A DNA stretch of 64,000 nucleotides. It comes from Speluncibacter jeojiensis. GTDB taxonomy: Bacteria > Actinomycetota > Actinomycetes > Mycobacteriales > Mycobacteriaceae. Numbering within the stretch: position 1 is the first letter of the stretch; each line of letters begins with the position of its first letter. Where the stretch lies: the NCBI RefSeq assembly GCF_029589495.1, contig NZ_JAAIVF010000002.1:372001-436000 (forward strand). The letters are read 5' to 3'. Of this stretch, positions 33,784 to 42,770 are shown piece by piece. Position numbers and translations under genes: made by a program. The notes beneath the pieces are model-generated. The model worked only from the letters and a program-made list of their open reading frames with translations. It made no database searches and had not been told where the DNA came from.

Positions 33784-35226
33784 ATGACCACGTACGACAA
33801 GCTCTTCATCGGCGGGCAGTGGGTGGAGCCCGCTTCCGATCGCGTCCTGGAGGTGTTCTCGCCCGCCACCGGAGAGAAGGTCGGCAGCACCGCCGAGGCG
33901 ACCCCCGCCGATGTCGACACCGCGGTCGCCGCCGCTCGCGCCGCGTTCGACAAGTGGGCCGCGACCGACCCGGTGCAGCGGGCCGAGGTGCTCTCGCGCG
34001 CGGCCAAGCTGATCGAGGAGCGCAAGGCCGACCTGATCGCGCTGTCCTCCGCCGAGATGGGCGCCCCGGTCACCGTCGTCGACATGATGCAGATCACGCC
34101 GTCGCTGGCCACGCTGAACTTCTACGCGACCCAGGGCGAGGCGTTCCCGTGGGAGGAGACCCGCCACGGTGTGTTCGGCGAGACCCGCGTGCGCCGCGAG
34201 CCGGTCGGCGTCGTCGGCGCCATCACCGCGTGGAACGTGCCGATCTTCCTGGCCGTCAACAAGATCGCCCCGGCGGTCGTCGCCGGCTGCCCGATCGTGC
34301 TCAAGCCCGCGCCGGACGCCCCGCTGAGCACCATCGCGCTGGCCGAGATCTTCACCGAGGCCGGCCTGCCCGAGGGCGTGCTCTCGGTGCTGCCGGGCGG
34401 CGCGGAGACCGGCGAGTACCTGGTCCGCCACCCGGAGGTCGACAAGGTCACCTTCACCGGCAGCTCCGCGGTGGGGCGCAAGATCGGCGCCATCGCCGCG
34501 GACATGCTCAAGCGCTGCTCGCTCGAACTCGGCGGCAAGTCCGCCGCCATCGTGCTCGAGGACGCCGACATCGCGGCCAGCGCGCCGATGCTGCTGATGT
34601 CCGGGCTGATGAACACCGGCCAGGCATGTGTCGCGCAGACCCGCATCCTGGCACCGCGTTCGCGCTACGAAGAGGTGGTCGAGGCGCTGGCCGGTGTCCT
34701 GCCGTTCATGGCGCAGGGCGACCCGTCCGACCCGGGCAGCCAGCTCGGCCCGCTGATCAACGAGCGTCAGCGCGACCGGGTGGAGAGCTACATCGCCAAG
34801 GGCAAGGAGGAGGGCGCGCGCGTCGTCGTCGGCGGCGGCCGCCCCGAGGGCTTCGACAACGGCTGGTACGTGCAGCCGACGATCTTCGCCGACGTCGACA
34901 ACACGATGACGATCGCCCGCGAGGAGATCTTCGGCCCGGTGCTGTCTGTCATCGCGTACGACACCGAGGAGGAGGCGATCAAGATCGCCAACGATTCGGA
35001 CTACGGCCTGGCCGGCTCGGTGTGGACCACCGACATCGACCACGGCCTCGAGGTCGCCAAGAAGGTCCGCACCGGCACCTACGGGATCAACTGGTACGCC
35101 TTCGACCCGGGCTCCCCGTTCGGCGGCTACAAGACCTCCGGCATCGGCCGCGAGAACGGCCCCGAGGGCGTGGCGGCGTTCTGCGAGCTCAAGTCGATCC
35201 TGATGCCGCCCGGCTACACCTCCTAG
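33784..35226 (+). CDS. Aldehyde dehydrogenase (Rv0223c type)
   Basis: 480 residues, NAD(P)-dependent ALDH superfamily. Visible are the Rossmann strand GVVGAITAWNVPIF, FTGSSAVGRKIG, catalytic E248 in LELGGKSA, nucleophile C282 in NTGQACVAQTR, and EEIFGPVLSVI. It oxidises an aldehyde to the acid; the substrate is unknown. ATG at 33784 follows AAGAGGAGATTCG. Position agrees with Rv0223c between the methyltransferase and enoyl-CoA hydratase genes. It is single-gene, closed by a 40-bp palindrome. Confidence 0.92.
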   Translation: MTTYDKLFIGGQWVEPASDRVLEVFSPATGEKVGSTAEATPADVDTAVAAARAAFDKWAATDPVQRAEVLSRAAKLIEERKADLIALSSAEMGAPVTVVDMMQITPSLATLNFYATQGEAFPWEETRHGVFGETRVRREPVGVVGAITAWNVPIFLAVNKIAPAVVAGCPIVLKPAPDAPLSTIALAEIFTEAGLPEGVLSVLPGGAETGEYLVRHPEVDKVTFTGSSAVGRKIGAIAADMLKRCSLELGGKSAAIVLEDADIAASAPMLLMSGLMNTGQACVAQTRILAPRSRYEEVVEALAGVLPFMAQGDPSDPGSQLGPLINERQRDRVESYIAKGKEEGARVVVGGGRPEGFDNGWYVQPTIFADVDNTMTIAREEIFGPVLSVIAYDTEEEAIKIANDSDYGLAGSVWTTDIDHGLEVAKKVRTGTYGINWYAFDPGSPFGGYKTSGIGRENGPEGVAAFCELKSILMPPGYTS

Positions 35227-35235
35227 GCACGACGC

Positions 35236-35275
35236 CACTGCGCCCCTGCACCGGATCCGGTGCAGGGGCGCAGTG
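35236..35275 (+). terminator. Perfect 40-bp palindromic terminator hairpin
   Basis: Left arm begins CACTGCGCCCCTGCACCGGA and the right arm is its exact complement, so the whole 40 bp is one palindrome (18-bp stem with a GATC turn). It starts 9 nt after the aldehyde-dehydrogenase stop. Confidence 0.85.
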
Positions 35276-35322
35276 CGTTCGGGGCGCCGTTTGCCGGGCG
35301 CCACGTGTTCGGGGCGTGTCCG

Positions 35323-35901
35323 TCAGCTGCCGTTGCCGAGCAGCCCGCCGCCGCTGAGCAGCCCCAGGAACACCGGGATCGAGTCCGGGTTCTGCAGCAC
35401 GGTGCTGCCCAGGTCGAGCACGCTGGTCACGCTGCCGGCGCCGGACGGGATGATCACCGGCTTCATCGCGGTGGCAGTCTTCTCACCGACCCCTCCACAG
35501 GCGCCGACGACGACGTAGACCCCGTTGGGCAGGTTGCCGGCGGACCCGGTCGCGGTGCGGTTCAGGATCGTGGTCGCGGCCGGTGTGCCCTTGATGACGC
35601 CACTGTTCAGCACGGTGATGAAGTTGGTCGGGTCGGTGATGTTGGCGAGAGCCCCGCTGATCTTCACCGCGTCCTTGGCGTCGACGACCGCCGCCGCACA
35701 GCCCTCCAGGACACCGCTGTTGTTGTCCTGCAGCGTGAACGAGACATTGTTGCCGCTGAGCTGCGTGGTGATCACCGGCGCCTGCGTCGTCGTCGCGGCG
35801 GACGCGGTGGCCGGCGCCGCGAGCGCCATCGTGCCGACGACGGCGGCCGAGGCGGCCACGCCAGCAGCGACCTTGAGCGGCTTTCGGGTGAGAGTGCGCA
35901 T
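35323..35901 (-). CDS. Secreted protein of unknown function
   Basis: 192 residues. Signal peptide MRTLTRKPLKVAAGVAASAAVVGTMALAAPATASA with an Ala-rich cleavage region. The mature domain is rich in V, T, N and G (beta-rich look: VITTQLSGNNVSFTLQDNN), has two Cys (EGCAAAVVD and VVGACGGVGE) that may pair, and ends with a Gly/Leu tail (FLGLLSGGGLLGNGS). No family was recognised; similar small secreted beta proteins are common in Rhodococcus and Gordonia. GGAAAGGGC precedes the ATG. Its upstream region has a widely spaced inverted repeat (35980-36031). Confidence 0.72.
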   Translation of the reverse strand: MRTLTRKPLKVAAGVAASAAVVGTMALAAPATASAATTTQAPVITTQLSGNNVSFTLQDNNSGVLEGCAAAVVDAKDAVKISGALANITDPTNFITVLNSGVIKGTPAATTILNRTATGSAGNLPNGVYVVVGACGGVGEKTATAMKPVIIPSGAGSVTSVLDLGSTVLQNPDSIPVFLGLLSGGGLLGNGS

Positions 35902-35979
35902 GTACTAGCCCTTTCCGGGGTCCGGCAGAGGTGGCGGTCCGGCCGGCACGGCAGGACACACGATTCACAGCAAACGTGA

Positions 35980-36053
35980 AGTCTCGGCCAGAGTGCCATC
36001 GAAACAGCATGATCGACATCTGACCGAGACTCATTCGTTGTACGTTCGTACCA
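35980..36053. promoter_or_regulatory. Upstream region of the secreted-protein gene with two palindromic elements
   Basis: AGTCTCGG at 35980-35987 and CCGAGACT at 36024-36031 are exact complements 36 nt apart. Nearby, GTACGTTCGTAC forms a 5+2+5 palindrome at about 36040-36051. Both lie upstream of the start at 35901 and may be operator elements; no regulator is adjacent. Confidence 0.4.
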
Positions 36054-36089
36054 CCTTGTGACGGACCACAGGCGGCCCGGATGTGCTTG

Positions 36090-36860
36090 TCAGGCCCCGA
36101 ACTTGGCGGGACGGCGCTCGAGGAACGCGGCCACGCCCTCCCGCCCGTCGGCGCTGTCCGCGGACGCACCGATGCCGATCGCCTCCGCGTCGAGCTGCTC
36201 GGACAGCGAACGATCCGCGCCGTCACGCACCAGCGCCTTGAGCCGCTTGTACGACTCGGTCGGTCCCTGCTCGAGCTCCTTGGCCAGCCGGAAGGCCTCG
36301 GCCCAGACCTCGCCGTCCTCGACGACCCGGCTCACCACGCCGGCGGCCAGCGCCTGTTCGGCGGTGAGCAGGTCGCCGGTCATCAGCAGGTCCATGAAGC
36401 GGGTGCGGCCGAGCCGCTGCGGCAGCGCCCAGGACATGCCGCCGTCCGGCGTCAACCCGACCGCGAGGTACGCGGGACGCAGCTTCGACGACTTCCCGCA
36501 CACGACCACGTCGCCGAGCAGCGCCAGGCTCATTCCCGCCCCGCCTGCCGCGCCCTGCAGTGCGATCACCAGCGGCACGTCGAGCGCGGCCAGCGCCTTG
36601 ACCGCCACGTGCAATTGGCCGGCCAGCGCCGTGAGGAACTCGCCGGGCTTCTCGGCCGCACCGAACTCGCCGAGGTCGCCGCCGACGCAGAAGTTCTTGC
36701 CCTCGGCGGCCAGCAGCACCACCCGGACCGACGAGTCGACCTGCTTCAGGGCCGCCGACAGCCCCTCCGCCAGCGGGAAGTCGATGGCGTTGCCACGCTC
36801 CGGACGGTTCAGCTTGATCGTGAGCAGGTTGCCGTCCCGCTCCACCAGTACTGCGCTCAT
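36090..36860 (-). CDS. echA1: Enoyl-CoA hydratase/isomerase (crotonase family, EchA1 type)
   Basis: 256 residues. LNRPERGNAIDFPLAEGL and the oxyanion segment NFCVGGDLGEF, then ALQGAAGGAGMSLALLGDVVVCGKSSKLRPAYLAVGLTPDGGMSWALPQRLG. The second catalytic Glu of classical hydratase is Asp here (PDGGMSW), as in isomerase-like PaaG members, so isomerase activity is possible. C-terminal ERRPAKFGA is family-typical. It sits where Rv0222 (echA1) lies next to Rv0223c; gene symbol by that synteny. GGAGGAGAC precedes the ATG. Confidence 0.85.
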   Translation of the reverse strand: MSAVLVERDGNLLTIKLNRPERGNAIDFPLAEGLSAALKQVDSSVRVVLLAAEGKNFCVGGDLGEFGAAEKPGEFLTALAGQLHVAVKALAALDVPLVIALQGAAGGAGMSLALLGDVVVCGKSSKLRPAYLAVGLTPDGGMSWALPQRLGRTRFMDLLMTGDLLTAEQALAAGVVSRVVEDGEVWAEAFRLAKELEQGPTESYKRLKALVRDGADRSLSEQLDAEAIGIGASADSADGREGVAAFLERRPAKFGA

Positions 36861-37053
36861 GTCTCCTCCACGGGGTCAGGGGTTCCTCAACTCCTACCAG
36901 GTGCGGTCTGCACCGTCCCTGCCGCCCGACGACACCACCCCTGCCGCCGGACGACACGGTCGCGCGAGCCCGCCCGCGCGTCCTGCCGCGCGGCTATCGT
37001 GCTAGCCGGGCCGATGTCGATCGGCCGCACCGCCCAGCGGAAGGACGTCACTG

Positions 37054-38070
37054 GTGACCGAGACCGTGCAGGGATTGGAGTTGCCCGCACTCGAGCGGTA
37101 TTTCGCCGAGCGGGTGCCCGGCTTCCGCGGTGGCCTGACGGCCCGCCTGCTCCAGGGCGGCAAGTCGAACCTGACGTATCTGCTCGGCGACGGTGAGACG
37201 TCCTGGGTGCTGCGCCGTCCCCCGCTGGGCGGGCTGACCCCGTCGGCGCACGACATGCCGCGTGAGTTCCGTGTGGTCGCGGCGCTGCACGGATCAGGCG
37301 TGCCCGTGGCCCGGGCGACCGTGCTGTGCGAGGACGCATCCGTGATCGGCGCACCGTTCTCGGTGGTCGAGTACGTCGACGGACGGGTGATCCGCACGCA
37401 GTCCGAGCTGCATGCGCTGGCGCAGAGCGAGATCGACTCGCTGGCGGGCGAACTCATCGATGTGCTCGCCCGACTGCACGCGGTCCCCTACGGCGAGGTC
37501 GGCCTGGGCGAGTTCGGCCGGCCGTCCGGCTATCTGGAACGGCAGGTGCACCGCTGGAACGACCAGTGGTCCCGGGTGCGGACCCGGGAACTCGCGGACG
37601 TCGAGACCCTGCACGCCCGGCTCGCCGAGCGGGTGCCCGCGGAGTCGGGTGCGTCGATCGTGCACGGCGACTACCGGATCGACAACGTGATCCTCTCGCC
37701 CACTGCACCGAAGGCCCTCGCGGTCGTCGACTGGGAGATGGCAACGCTCGGCGACCCGCTCGCCGATCTCGGGCTGCACCTGGTCTACCGGGATCCCGCC
37801 TTCGATCCGATCCTCGGCGCGGAGGCTGCGGCGTCGACCAGTCCCCGCCTGCCCGACATCGAGGCGATGGCGCAGCGTTACGCGCTCGCCTCCGGACGGG
37901 ATCTGGCCGATCTGCACTTCTACCTCGGGCTCGGCTACTACAAGCTGGCGGTGATCGCCGAGGGCATCCACGCCCGCTTCCTGATGGGCAAGACGGTCGG
38001 CGAGGGCTTCGACAGGGTCGGCGAGGCGGTGCCGGTGCTGGCCGCGGAGGGCCTGCGGGCCCTGACCTGA
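37054..38070 (+). CDS. Phosphotransferase family protein (APH/ACAD10 kinase-like)
   Basis: 338 residues of the aminoglycoside-phosphotransferase-like fold as found in ACAD10/11 N-terminal kinases. Segments: LLQGGKSNLTYLLGDG (nucleotide loop), WVLRRPPLG (Lys/Arg site), catalytic HGDYRIDNVIL (HGDxxxxN) and DWEMATLGDPLADLG (metal-binding Asp). In animals and actinobacteria such kinases act on hydroxyacyl-CoA or hydroxy acids; the substrate here is unknown. GTG start at 37054, with GGAAGGACG upstream. Its stop overlaps the next gene's ATG by one base, so the two are coupled. Confidence 0.85.
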   Translation: MTETVQGLELPALERYFAERVPGFRGGLTARLLQGGKSNLTYLLGDGETSWVLRRPPLGGLTPSAHDMPREFRVVAALHGSGVPVARATVLCEDASVIGAPFSVVEYVDGRVIRTQSELHALAQSEIDSLAGELIDVLARLHAVPYGEVGLGEFGRPSGYLERQVHRWNDQWSRVRTRELADVETLHARLAERVPAESGASIVHGDYRIDNVILSPTAPKALAVVDWEMATLGDPLADLGLHLVYRDPAFDPILGAEAAASTSPRLPDIEAMAQRYALASGRDLADLHFYLGLGYYKLAVIAEGIHARFLMGKTVGEGFDRVGEAVPVLAAEGLRALT

Positions 38071-39035
38071 TGAGCGCCGATCAGAGGAGCACCACAGCCG
38101 CGTCCGGATCGGGCGAGAGCACGCTGACCGTCCTGCTCGCGTTCGCCGCCAATGCGCTGATCGCCGTGGCGAAGTCGGTCGCGGCAGTGCTCACCGGATC
38201 CGCGTCGATGGTCGCCGAGGCGGTCCATTCGTGGGCCGACACCGGCAACGAGATCCTGTTGATCGTCGCGGATCGACGCTCCCGCAAGAAACCGGACGTC
38301 GCGCACCCGCTGGGGTTCGGCCGCGAGGCGTACGTGTGGTCGCTGTTCGCCGCCCTCGGCCTGTTCGCTGTCGGCGCCGGGGTGTCGATCACCCACGGCA
38401 TTCAGCAACTGTTCAGCTCCGAGCCGGCGACCGATTTCGGGATCGCCTACGCGGTGCTCGGGATCTCCTTCGTGCTGGAGGGCATCTCGTTCCGGCAGGC
38501 ACTGCGCCAGCTCCGGGCCGAGGCCGATGCCGCGCACCGTGACCTGCTCGAGCACGCGCTGCTCACCTCCGACCCCACCGCCCGAGCCGTCTTCGCCGAG
38601 GACTCGGCCGCGCTGATCGGCCTGGTCATCGCATTCGCCGGGATTCTCGCGCACCAGCTGACCGGCTCGCCGATCCCCGACGCGATCGGCTCGATCGCGG
38701 TCGGGGTGTTGCTCGGCGTCATCGCGGTGATCCTCATGGACCGCAACCGCCGCTTCCTCGTCGGTGAACCCGGCACGCCCGAGTTCCGCGAGCATGCGCT
38801 CGCGAAGCTGCTCACCTGCCCCGAGGTCCTGCGGGTCACCTACCTGCGGCTGGAGTTCCTCGGACCGCACCAGTTGTACCTGGTCGCCAGCGTCGATCTG
38901 GTCGGTGACTACGCCGAATCACGTGTGGCCCATACCCTCCGCGAGCTCGAGGAGCGGATCTGCACCGAGGCGCCGGTGGTGCGCCGGGCGGTGCTCACCC
39001 TCTCCACGGAGGACGAGCCGAGCCTCTCCGAGTGA
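38070..39035 (+). CDS. Cation diffusion facilitator (CDF) family transporter
   Basis: 321 residues with five or six helices in the first 215 residues and a cytoplasmic C-terminal domain. Metal-binding HSWADTGNE in helix 2 (H-x3-D) and AEDSAALIG in helix 5 (Asp pair position) are conserved. Expected to export Zn, Co, Fe or Mn by proton antiport. The insertion of an acidic loop between helices 4 and 5 (RAEADAAHRDLLEHALLTSDPTARAVF) is typical of the actinobacterial FieF-like branch. Translation is coupled to the upstream kinase-like gene (TGATG). Confidence 0.88.
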   Translation: MSADQRSTTAASGSGESTLTVLLAFAANALIAVAKSVAAVLTGSASMVAEAVHSWADTGNEILLIVADRRSRKKPDVAHPLGFGREAYVWSLFAALGLFAVGAGVSITHGIQQLFSSEPATDFGIAYAVLGISFVLEGISFRQALRQLRAEADAAHRDLLEHALLTSDPTARAVFAEDSAALIGLVIAFAGILAHQLTGSPIPDAIGSIAVGVLLGVIAVILMDRNRRFLVGEPGTPEFREHALAKLLTCPEVLRVTYLRLEFLGPHQLYLVASVDLVGDYAESRVAHTLRELEERICTEAPVVRRAVLTLSTEDEPSLSE

Positions 39036-39038
39036 CGG

Positions 39039-40346
39039 TCAGTTGATCGAGCAGTGCTGCGCGATGGGTACGTCGTTCAACCGGTCCAGGACGTAGGAAA
39101 CTGCGCCGTTGGTGCCGTAGCCGTCGATGAACTCCGGACCGAAGTGGTTGCCGATCGTCGTGCCGGGCGCGATCGGCGGCAACTCGTCGGTATGGAAGGT
39201 GACGGTCGCCCCCTTGCTGCACCAGTCGAGTGCCAGTTGTCTTGCCTGACCGTACGGGACGGTGTCGTCGTTGCGACCACTGGTGATCAGTACCGGCGTC
39301 TGCGGCTTCAGCCGTCCGATGCGCTGCTCGTCGAGCACCCGCATCGCCGAGGGAATCGTTCGCAGGTTGTCGAGCAGGGACCGGTGGTCCTTGGTGTACA
39401 GACCGGTCCGCAGGAAGGGGTGCCGGAGGATGACGTCACCGATGCACTCGGTACTCAGATCCCTGAGGACTGCCACACCGTCCGGGGTCATTCGCTCGTG
39501 CAACACGTTTGCCAACTCGGGGTGGCGCGCGACGAACCCGTTCATCGCAAACCCGATCACGCCGCCGATCAGCCCGCCGTCGACCTTGGCGAGCACCGCA
39601 GTCAGGTCGGCCGGCGGCGCCCCCGCCCAAACGCCCTTGATGTTGAGATCAGGGGCATAGGTCGGCGCCAGTTCGGCGGCCGCAGCAACCGCGCCGCCGC
39701 CCTGCGAATAGCCCCACAGCGCAAGCGGGGTCGCCGCACCGGTCCCACTGAGCGCATCGGCAGCACGGGCCGCGTCGAGCACGGCGTGCGCCTCCTCGAC
39801 CCGATTGACGTAGGTATGGATACCGGGCGTGCCGAGGCCGATGTAGTCGGTGACGAACACCCGCGCCCCCAGCGCATTCCACAGCCCCGCGGACAGAGCC
39901 TCCTGGTTTGCGGAGAAGGACGGCGGTGTCACCGTCGCGTACAGGCCGGTCGAGAACGCATGGGACATCGCGCACTGGTCACCCTGCCCAGACGTTCCGG
40001 GCGCGATGACCACCGTCGGCCGCGGTCCCTTGCCGCGCCACGGCTGACTGCTGTCGACGTAGGTACCGGTGACGGCGGTCGGGGTGCCGTCCTCCAGACG
40101 GGAGGTGTACATCACCAGCCGACCCGTCAGCGGGTATTCCCCACCGTGCCCCGGTGCGGTCAGGTAAAGCGGCATCGGCTCCGTCCGCACGATCGCGCCG
40201 GACGCCGCCGGCAGTGTGCCCGGCGGTGTGTAGAAATCGCCGACCGGTGCGGCACCGGCAACGCCGGTGGACACCGCCGCAGCGAGCGCGCCGCCCACAC
40301 AGCCGGCGAGCGTCAGCGCAACGATCCTGCGCATCAGTGAACCCAT
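39039..40346 (-). CDS. Secreted lipase (LIP family, secretory-lipase fold)
   Basis: 435 residues. ATG at 40346 after GAGGGGATGGGGATT; signal peptide RRIVALTLAGCVGGALAAAVSTGVAGAAP. Catalytic Ser in LWGYSQGGGAVA, Asp in ITSGRNDDTVPYG, His in GTTIGNHFGPE, with several Cys (QGDQCAMSH, STECIGDV, DWCSKGA, AQHCSIN) for disulfides. Matches the bacterial LIP-domain lipases of Nocardia and Rhodococcus, probably acting on triacylglycerols or other esters outside the cell. It converges with the CDF gene with 3 nt between stops. Confidence 0.88.
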   Translation of the reverse strand: MGSLMRRIVALTLAGCVGGALAAAVSTGVAGAAPVGDFYTPPGTLPAASGAIVRTEPMPLYLTAPGHGGEYPLTGRLVMYTSRLEDGTPTAVTGTYVDSSQPWRGKGPRPTVVIAPGTSGQGDQCAMSHAFSTGLYATVTPPSFSANQEALSAGLWNALGARVFVTDYIGLGTPGIHTYVNRVEEAHAVLDAARAADALSGTGAATPLALWGYSQGGGAVAAAAELAPTYAPDLNIKGVWAGAPPADLTAVLAKVDGGLIGGVIGFAMNGFVARHPELANVLHERMTPDGVAVLRDLSTECIGDVILRHPFLRTGLYTKDHRSLLDNLRTIPSAMRVLDEQRIGRLKPQTPVLITSGRNDDTVPYGQARQLALDWCSKGATVTFHTDELPPIAPGTTIGNHFGPEFIDGYGTNGAVSYVLDRLNDVPIAQHCSIN

Positions 40347-40436
40347 GTCAATCCCCATCCCCTCACACACGACGGCCGTGCCGTGAACTTCATCCGGGGG
40401 CCCGTTCCCACGGTGCCACCGGAACCAATGGACTGC

Positions 40437-42032
40437 TCAGATGATCTGGCCCACATCGCTTCTGACGATGCGGTCGAGCGCACGCTCGGCGACCGCCGCA
40501 ATGGTCATCGACGGGTTGCACGCAGCACAGTTTCCGGGGATCAGTGCCCCGTCGATCACATACAAACCGCGCTGTCCATGCACGCGACCCTCGAGGTCGC
40601 ACACGGTTCCCATGCAGGCGCCTCCGAGCGGATGCCAGGTCGACGGGGCGATCGCGTTGGTGTCGGTGAGCAGCCCTGAGTTCCCGACGATCTTGCGTGC
40701 GAGCGGAGCGATGCGACCGTCCTGAATGACGTGGTCGCCGTTCGCCGGCCAGTGCAGTCTCGCCTCGTCCACAGCCCGGTCGTAGACGAATCCTCCCCGG
40801 GCGTCGCTGACGCCGTATCCGACCAGCATTGTGCTGTGCGGGTCCACGGACAGCGGTGGGATCGACGCCTGGATGAGCGTGGCGGCGTTCGCCGGCTCGG
40901 CCCAGTCCAGGCTCCCGTACACCACCGGGCCGCCCTGCGCGGCGCCGAAGTCGGTCTGCAGATCGGTCCACACGTAGATGCGGTCCGCATTCGTCCCCCA
41001 CCCGGATCCGAGTTCGCGTGGCATGTCCGGGATCTGTCCGGTCGCCGACGCCCGCACCAGCAGTTTCGTGGTGTTCAGGCTTCCCGCAGCCATCACCAGG
41101 GCGCCGGTGGTCAGGAGCTTCTTCTCGAGTACCCTGCCCGTCGCATCGGTACGGTCGACATGGACCGTCCATCGGCCGTCCCGTGCTCGTTCGACGTCGG
41201 TGACACGGTGCAGCGTTTGCACCGTCACCCGCCCGGTTGCCTCGGCCGCCCTGAGATAGGTGACGTCCACAGAGTGCTTGCCGCCGTTGTTCACCCCCAG
41301 CGCGCCGTCACCGTTGGTGTAGGACGGCTTCATCTTTCCTCGGAGTTCGTCGAGCGCGTAGTTCCAGTCGATCGGCATCGGGATCTTCGACACCGGCAGT
41401 CCCGCGCGGCGGGCGTTGCGCGCGAACACCCTTGCCGCCTTGTAGGTGGGGCTGTCGATGAGCGCGTCGGGTGCGACCTCGATCTGCAGCATGTTCGCGA
41501 CCCGCGGATAGAAGACGCGGTGCATCTCGGCCCAGTCCAGGCCGTGCGGGAACTGCGTGTAGAAGGCCGCCTCGGTCGGCTCCAGCGTCATGCCTTGGTA
41601 CACAAGGGATCCGCCGCCGACACCGGCGGCACACAGGGCGGTCATGTTGTCACCGGACACGGCCTCGAGCAGGCCGGCGTACGGCGCGAGGTCCACCGGC
41701 CGACCGAAGAGTTCCGGAGCCGAGCCGTACCAGAGCATGCGCTTGTCGGGCCGGGTCGGATCCGGAAAGGTGTTCGCATTCGGTCCTGTGGGCCAACGCA
41801 GTCCACGCTCGAGGACCGTCACGGGCACGCCGGCACGGGCCAGCCGCAGCGCGGTGATGCCGCCGCCGAAGCCCGAGCCCACGACCACCACCCGGTGCTG
41901 CTCACGGGTGACCGGCACACCGGTGACCCGCGCCGCGATCCCGGTGGCCGACTGCGCGACACCGGGCGTCGCCAGTGCGACACCGGCCACCGCCGCTCCC
42001 ACCAGAAATGACCTGCGCTTGACCTCGGACAT
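40437..42032 (-). CDS. Cholesterol oxidase, Tat-exported (GMC family)
   Basis: 531 residues. ATG at 42032 gives the twin-Arg signal MSEVKRRSFLVGAAVAGVALATPG (RR-x-F-L). FAD-binding VVVVGSGFGGGITALRLARAG; active-site His in STWHPLGGACMG and Asn in CNPSMTIAAVAERALDRI, both as in Streptomyces and Rhodococcus type I cholesterol oxidase. It oxidises and isomerises cholesterol or related 3-beta-hydroxysteroids outside the membrane with O2. A TetR gene lies upstream on the same strand and a promoter with an inverted repeat between its -35 and -10 lies in the gap. The following gene is a secreted lipase, so the pair may act on host or environmental steryl esters. Confidence 0.88.
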   Translation of the reverse strand: MSEVKRRSFLVGAAVAGVALATPGVAQSATGIAARVTGVPVTREQHRVVVVGSGFGGGITALRLARAGVPVTVLERGLRWPTGPNANTFPDPTRPDKRMLWYGSAPELFGRPVDLAPYAGLLEAVSGDNMTALCAAGVGGGSLVYQGMTLEPTEAAFYTQFPHGLDWAEMHRVFYPRVANMLQIEVAPDALIDSPTYKAARVFARNARRAGLPVSKIPMPIDWNYALDELRGKMKPSYTNGDGALGVNNGGKHSVDVTYLRAAEATGRVTVQTLHRVTDVERARDGRWTVHVDRTDATGRVLEKKLLTTGALVMAAGSLNTTKLLVRASATGQIPDMPRELGSGWGTNADRIYVWTDLQTDFGAAQGGPVVYGSLDWAEPANAATLIQASIPPLSVDPHSTMLVGYGVSDARGGFVYDRAVDEARLHWPANGDHVIQDGRIAPLARKIVGNSGLLTDTNAIAPSTWHPLGGACMGTVCDLEGRVHGQRGLYVIDGALIPGNCAACNPSMTIAAVAERALDRIVRSDVGQII

Positions 42033-42154
42033 GACTGACTCCGCTCTCGGACACGACTCGACGACGAACACACCTCGCCACGGCCCGCAGACACGTGGGT
42101 CCCGCCACCCCGGTCGGGATATGCAGCCACCCAACCGCCCCTTGGGCGAGCTAA

Positions 42155-42184
42155 AAACTAGACACCGAGACATTCATGTGTCAA
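42155..42184 (-). promoter_or_regulatory. Promoter with internal operator for the cholesterol oxidase
   Basis: On the minus strand TTGACA (42179-42184) and TAGTTT (42155-42160) are 18 bp apart. The spacer is flanked by GACAC (42161-42165) and GTGTC (42178-42182), an inverted repeat placed exactly where a repressor would block RNA polymerase. The TetR encoded just upstream is the obvious candidate. Confidence 0.55.
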
Positions 42185-42215
42185 GTATCACGCCGATAGC
42201 TGCGCGGAACGGTTC

Positions 42216-42764
42216 TCAGTCGGCGCGTAGCGCCGGACCGAGCCAGCGGGTGAGGAACGCGCGCAGAGCATCGTCTGAACGCACCGGCTCGTCGTCGAAG
42301 AACACCACCGACAGCGCCAGCAACAGGGTGATCTCGACGATGTCGTCGAGGCTTTTGCCCAATTCCGAGATCCGCGATTCCAATGGCGAAAGCAATTCAC
42401 GTGCAACCGGTTTGGCGCGATCGATCATCCCTGCATCAAAAATCGGATTGCCGGGCTCGACGTTGAGCAGCGTCATCAGGACGGGATTGGTGCGCATTAC
42501 GTACCGGCCGAACACAATCAGTTCGACGACGTACTCGACGGGTGTGTCGGCCGCGTCGAGCCGCGCCCGGATGTCGCCCAACACACGCACGGCGAGGCCG
42601 CCGATCGCCTGCGAGACCAGTTCCTCGCGGGTGCCGAAGTTCGAGTACACGGTCTGCCGCGTGACCCCCGCGCGCTGCGCCACAGCGGCAATGGAGACGT
42701 CCGCGAACGTGTCCCGCCGGATCAGCTCGACGGTCGCGTCCAGGATCTTCCTTCGTGACCTCAC
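42216..42764 (-). CDS. TetR/AcrR transcriptional regulator (next to cholesterol oxidase)
   Basis: 182 residues. HTH region ADVSIAAVAQRAGVTRQTVYSNFGTREELVSQAI is typical; the rest is a helical ligand domain. GTG start at 42764, seven nt downstream of the cysE stop, with no clear Shine-Dalgarno; reinitiation from cysE is possible. It precedes the cholesterol oxidase gene by 183 nt on the same strand, so control of that gene (repression relieved by a steroid or fatty acid) is inferred. Confidence 0.82.
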   Translation of the reverse strand: MRSRRKILDATVELIRRDTFADVSIAAVAQRAGVTRQTVYSNFGTREELVSQAIGGLAVRVLGDIRARLDAADTPVEYVVELIVFGRYVMRTNPVLMTLLNVEPGNPIFDAGMIDRAKPVARELLSPLESRISELGKSLDDIVEITLLLALSVVFFDDEPVRSDDALRAFLTRWLGPALRAD

Positions 42765-42770
42765 GGCAGT

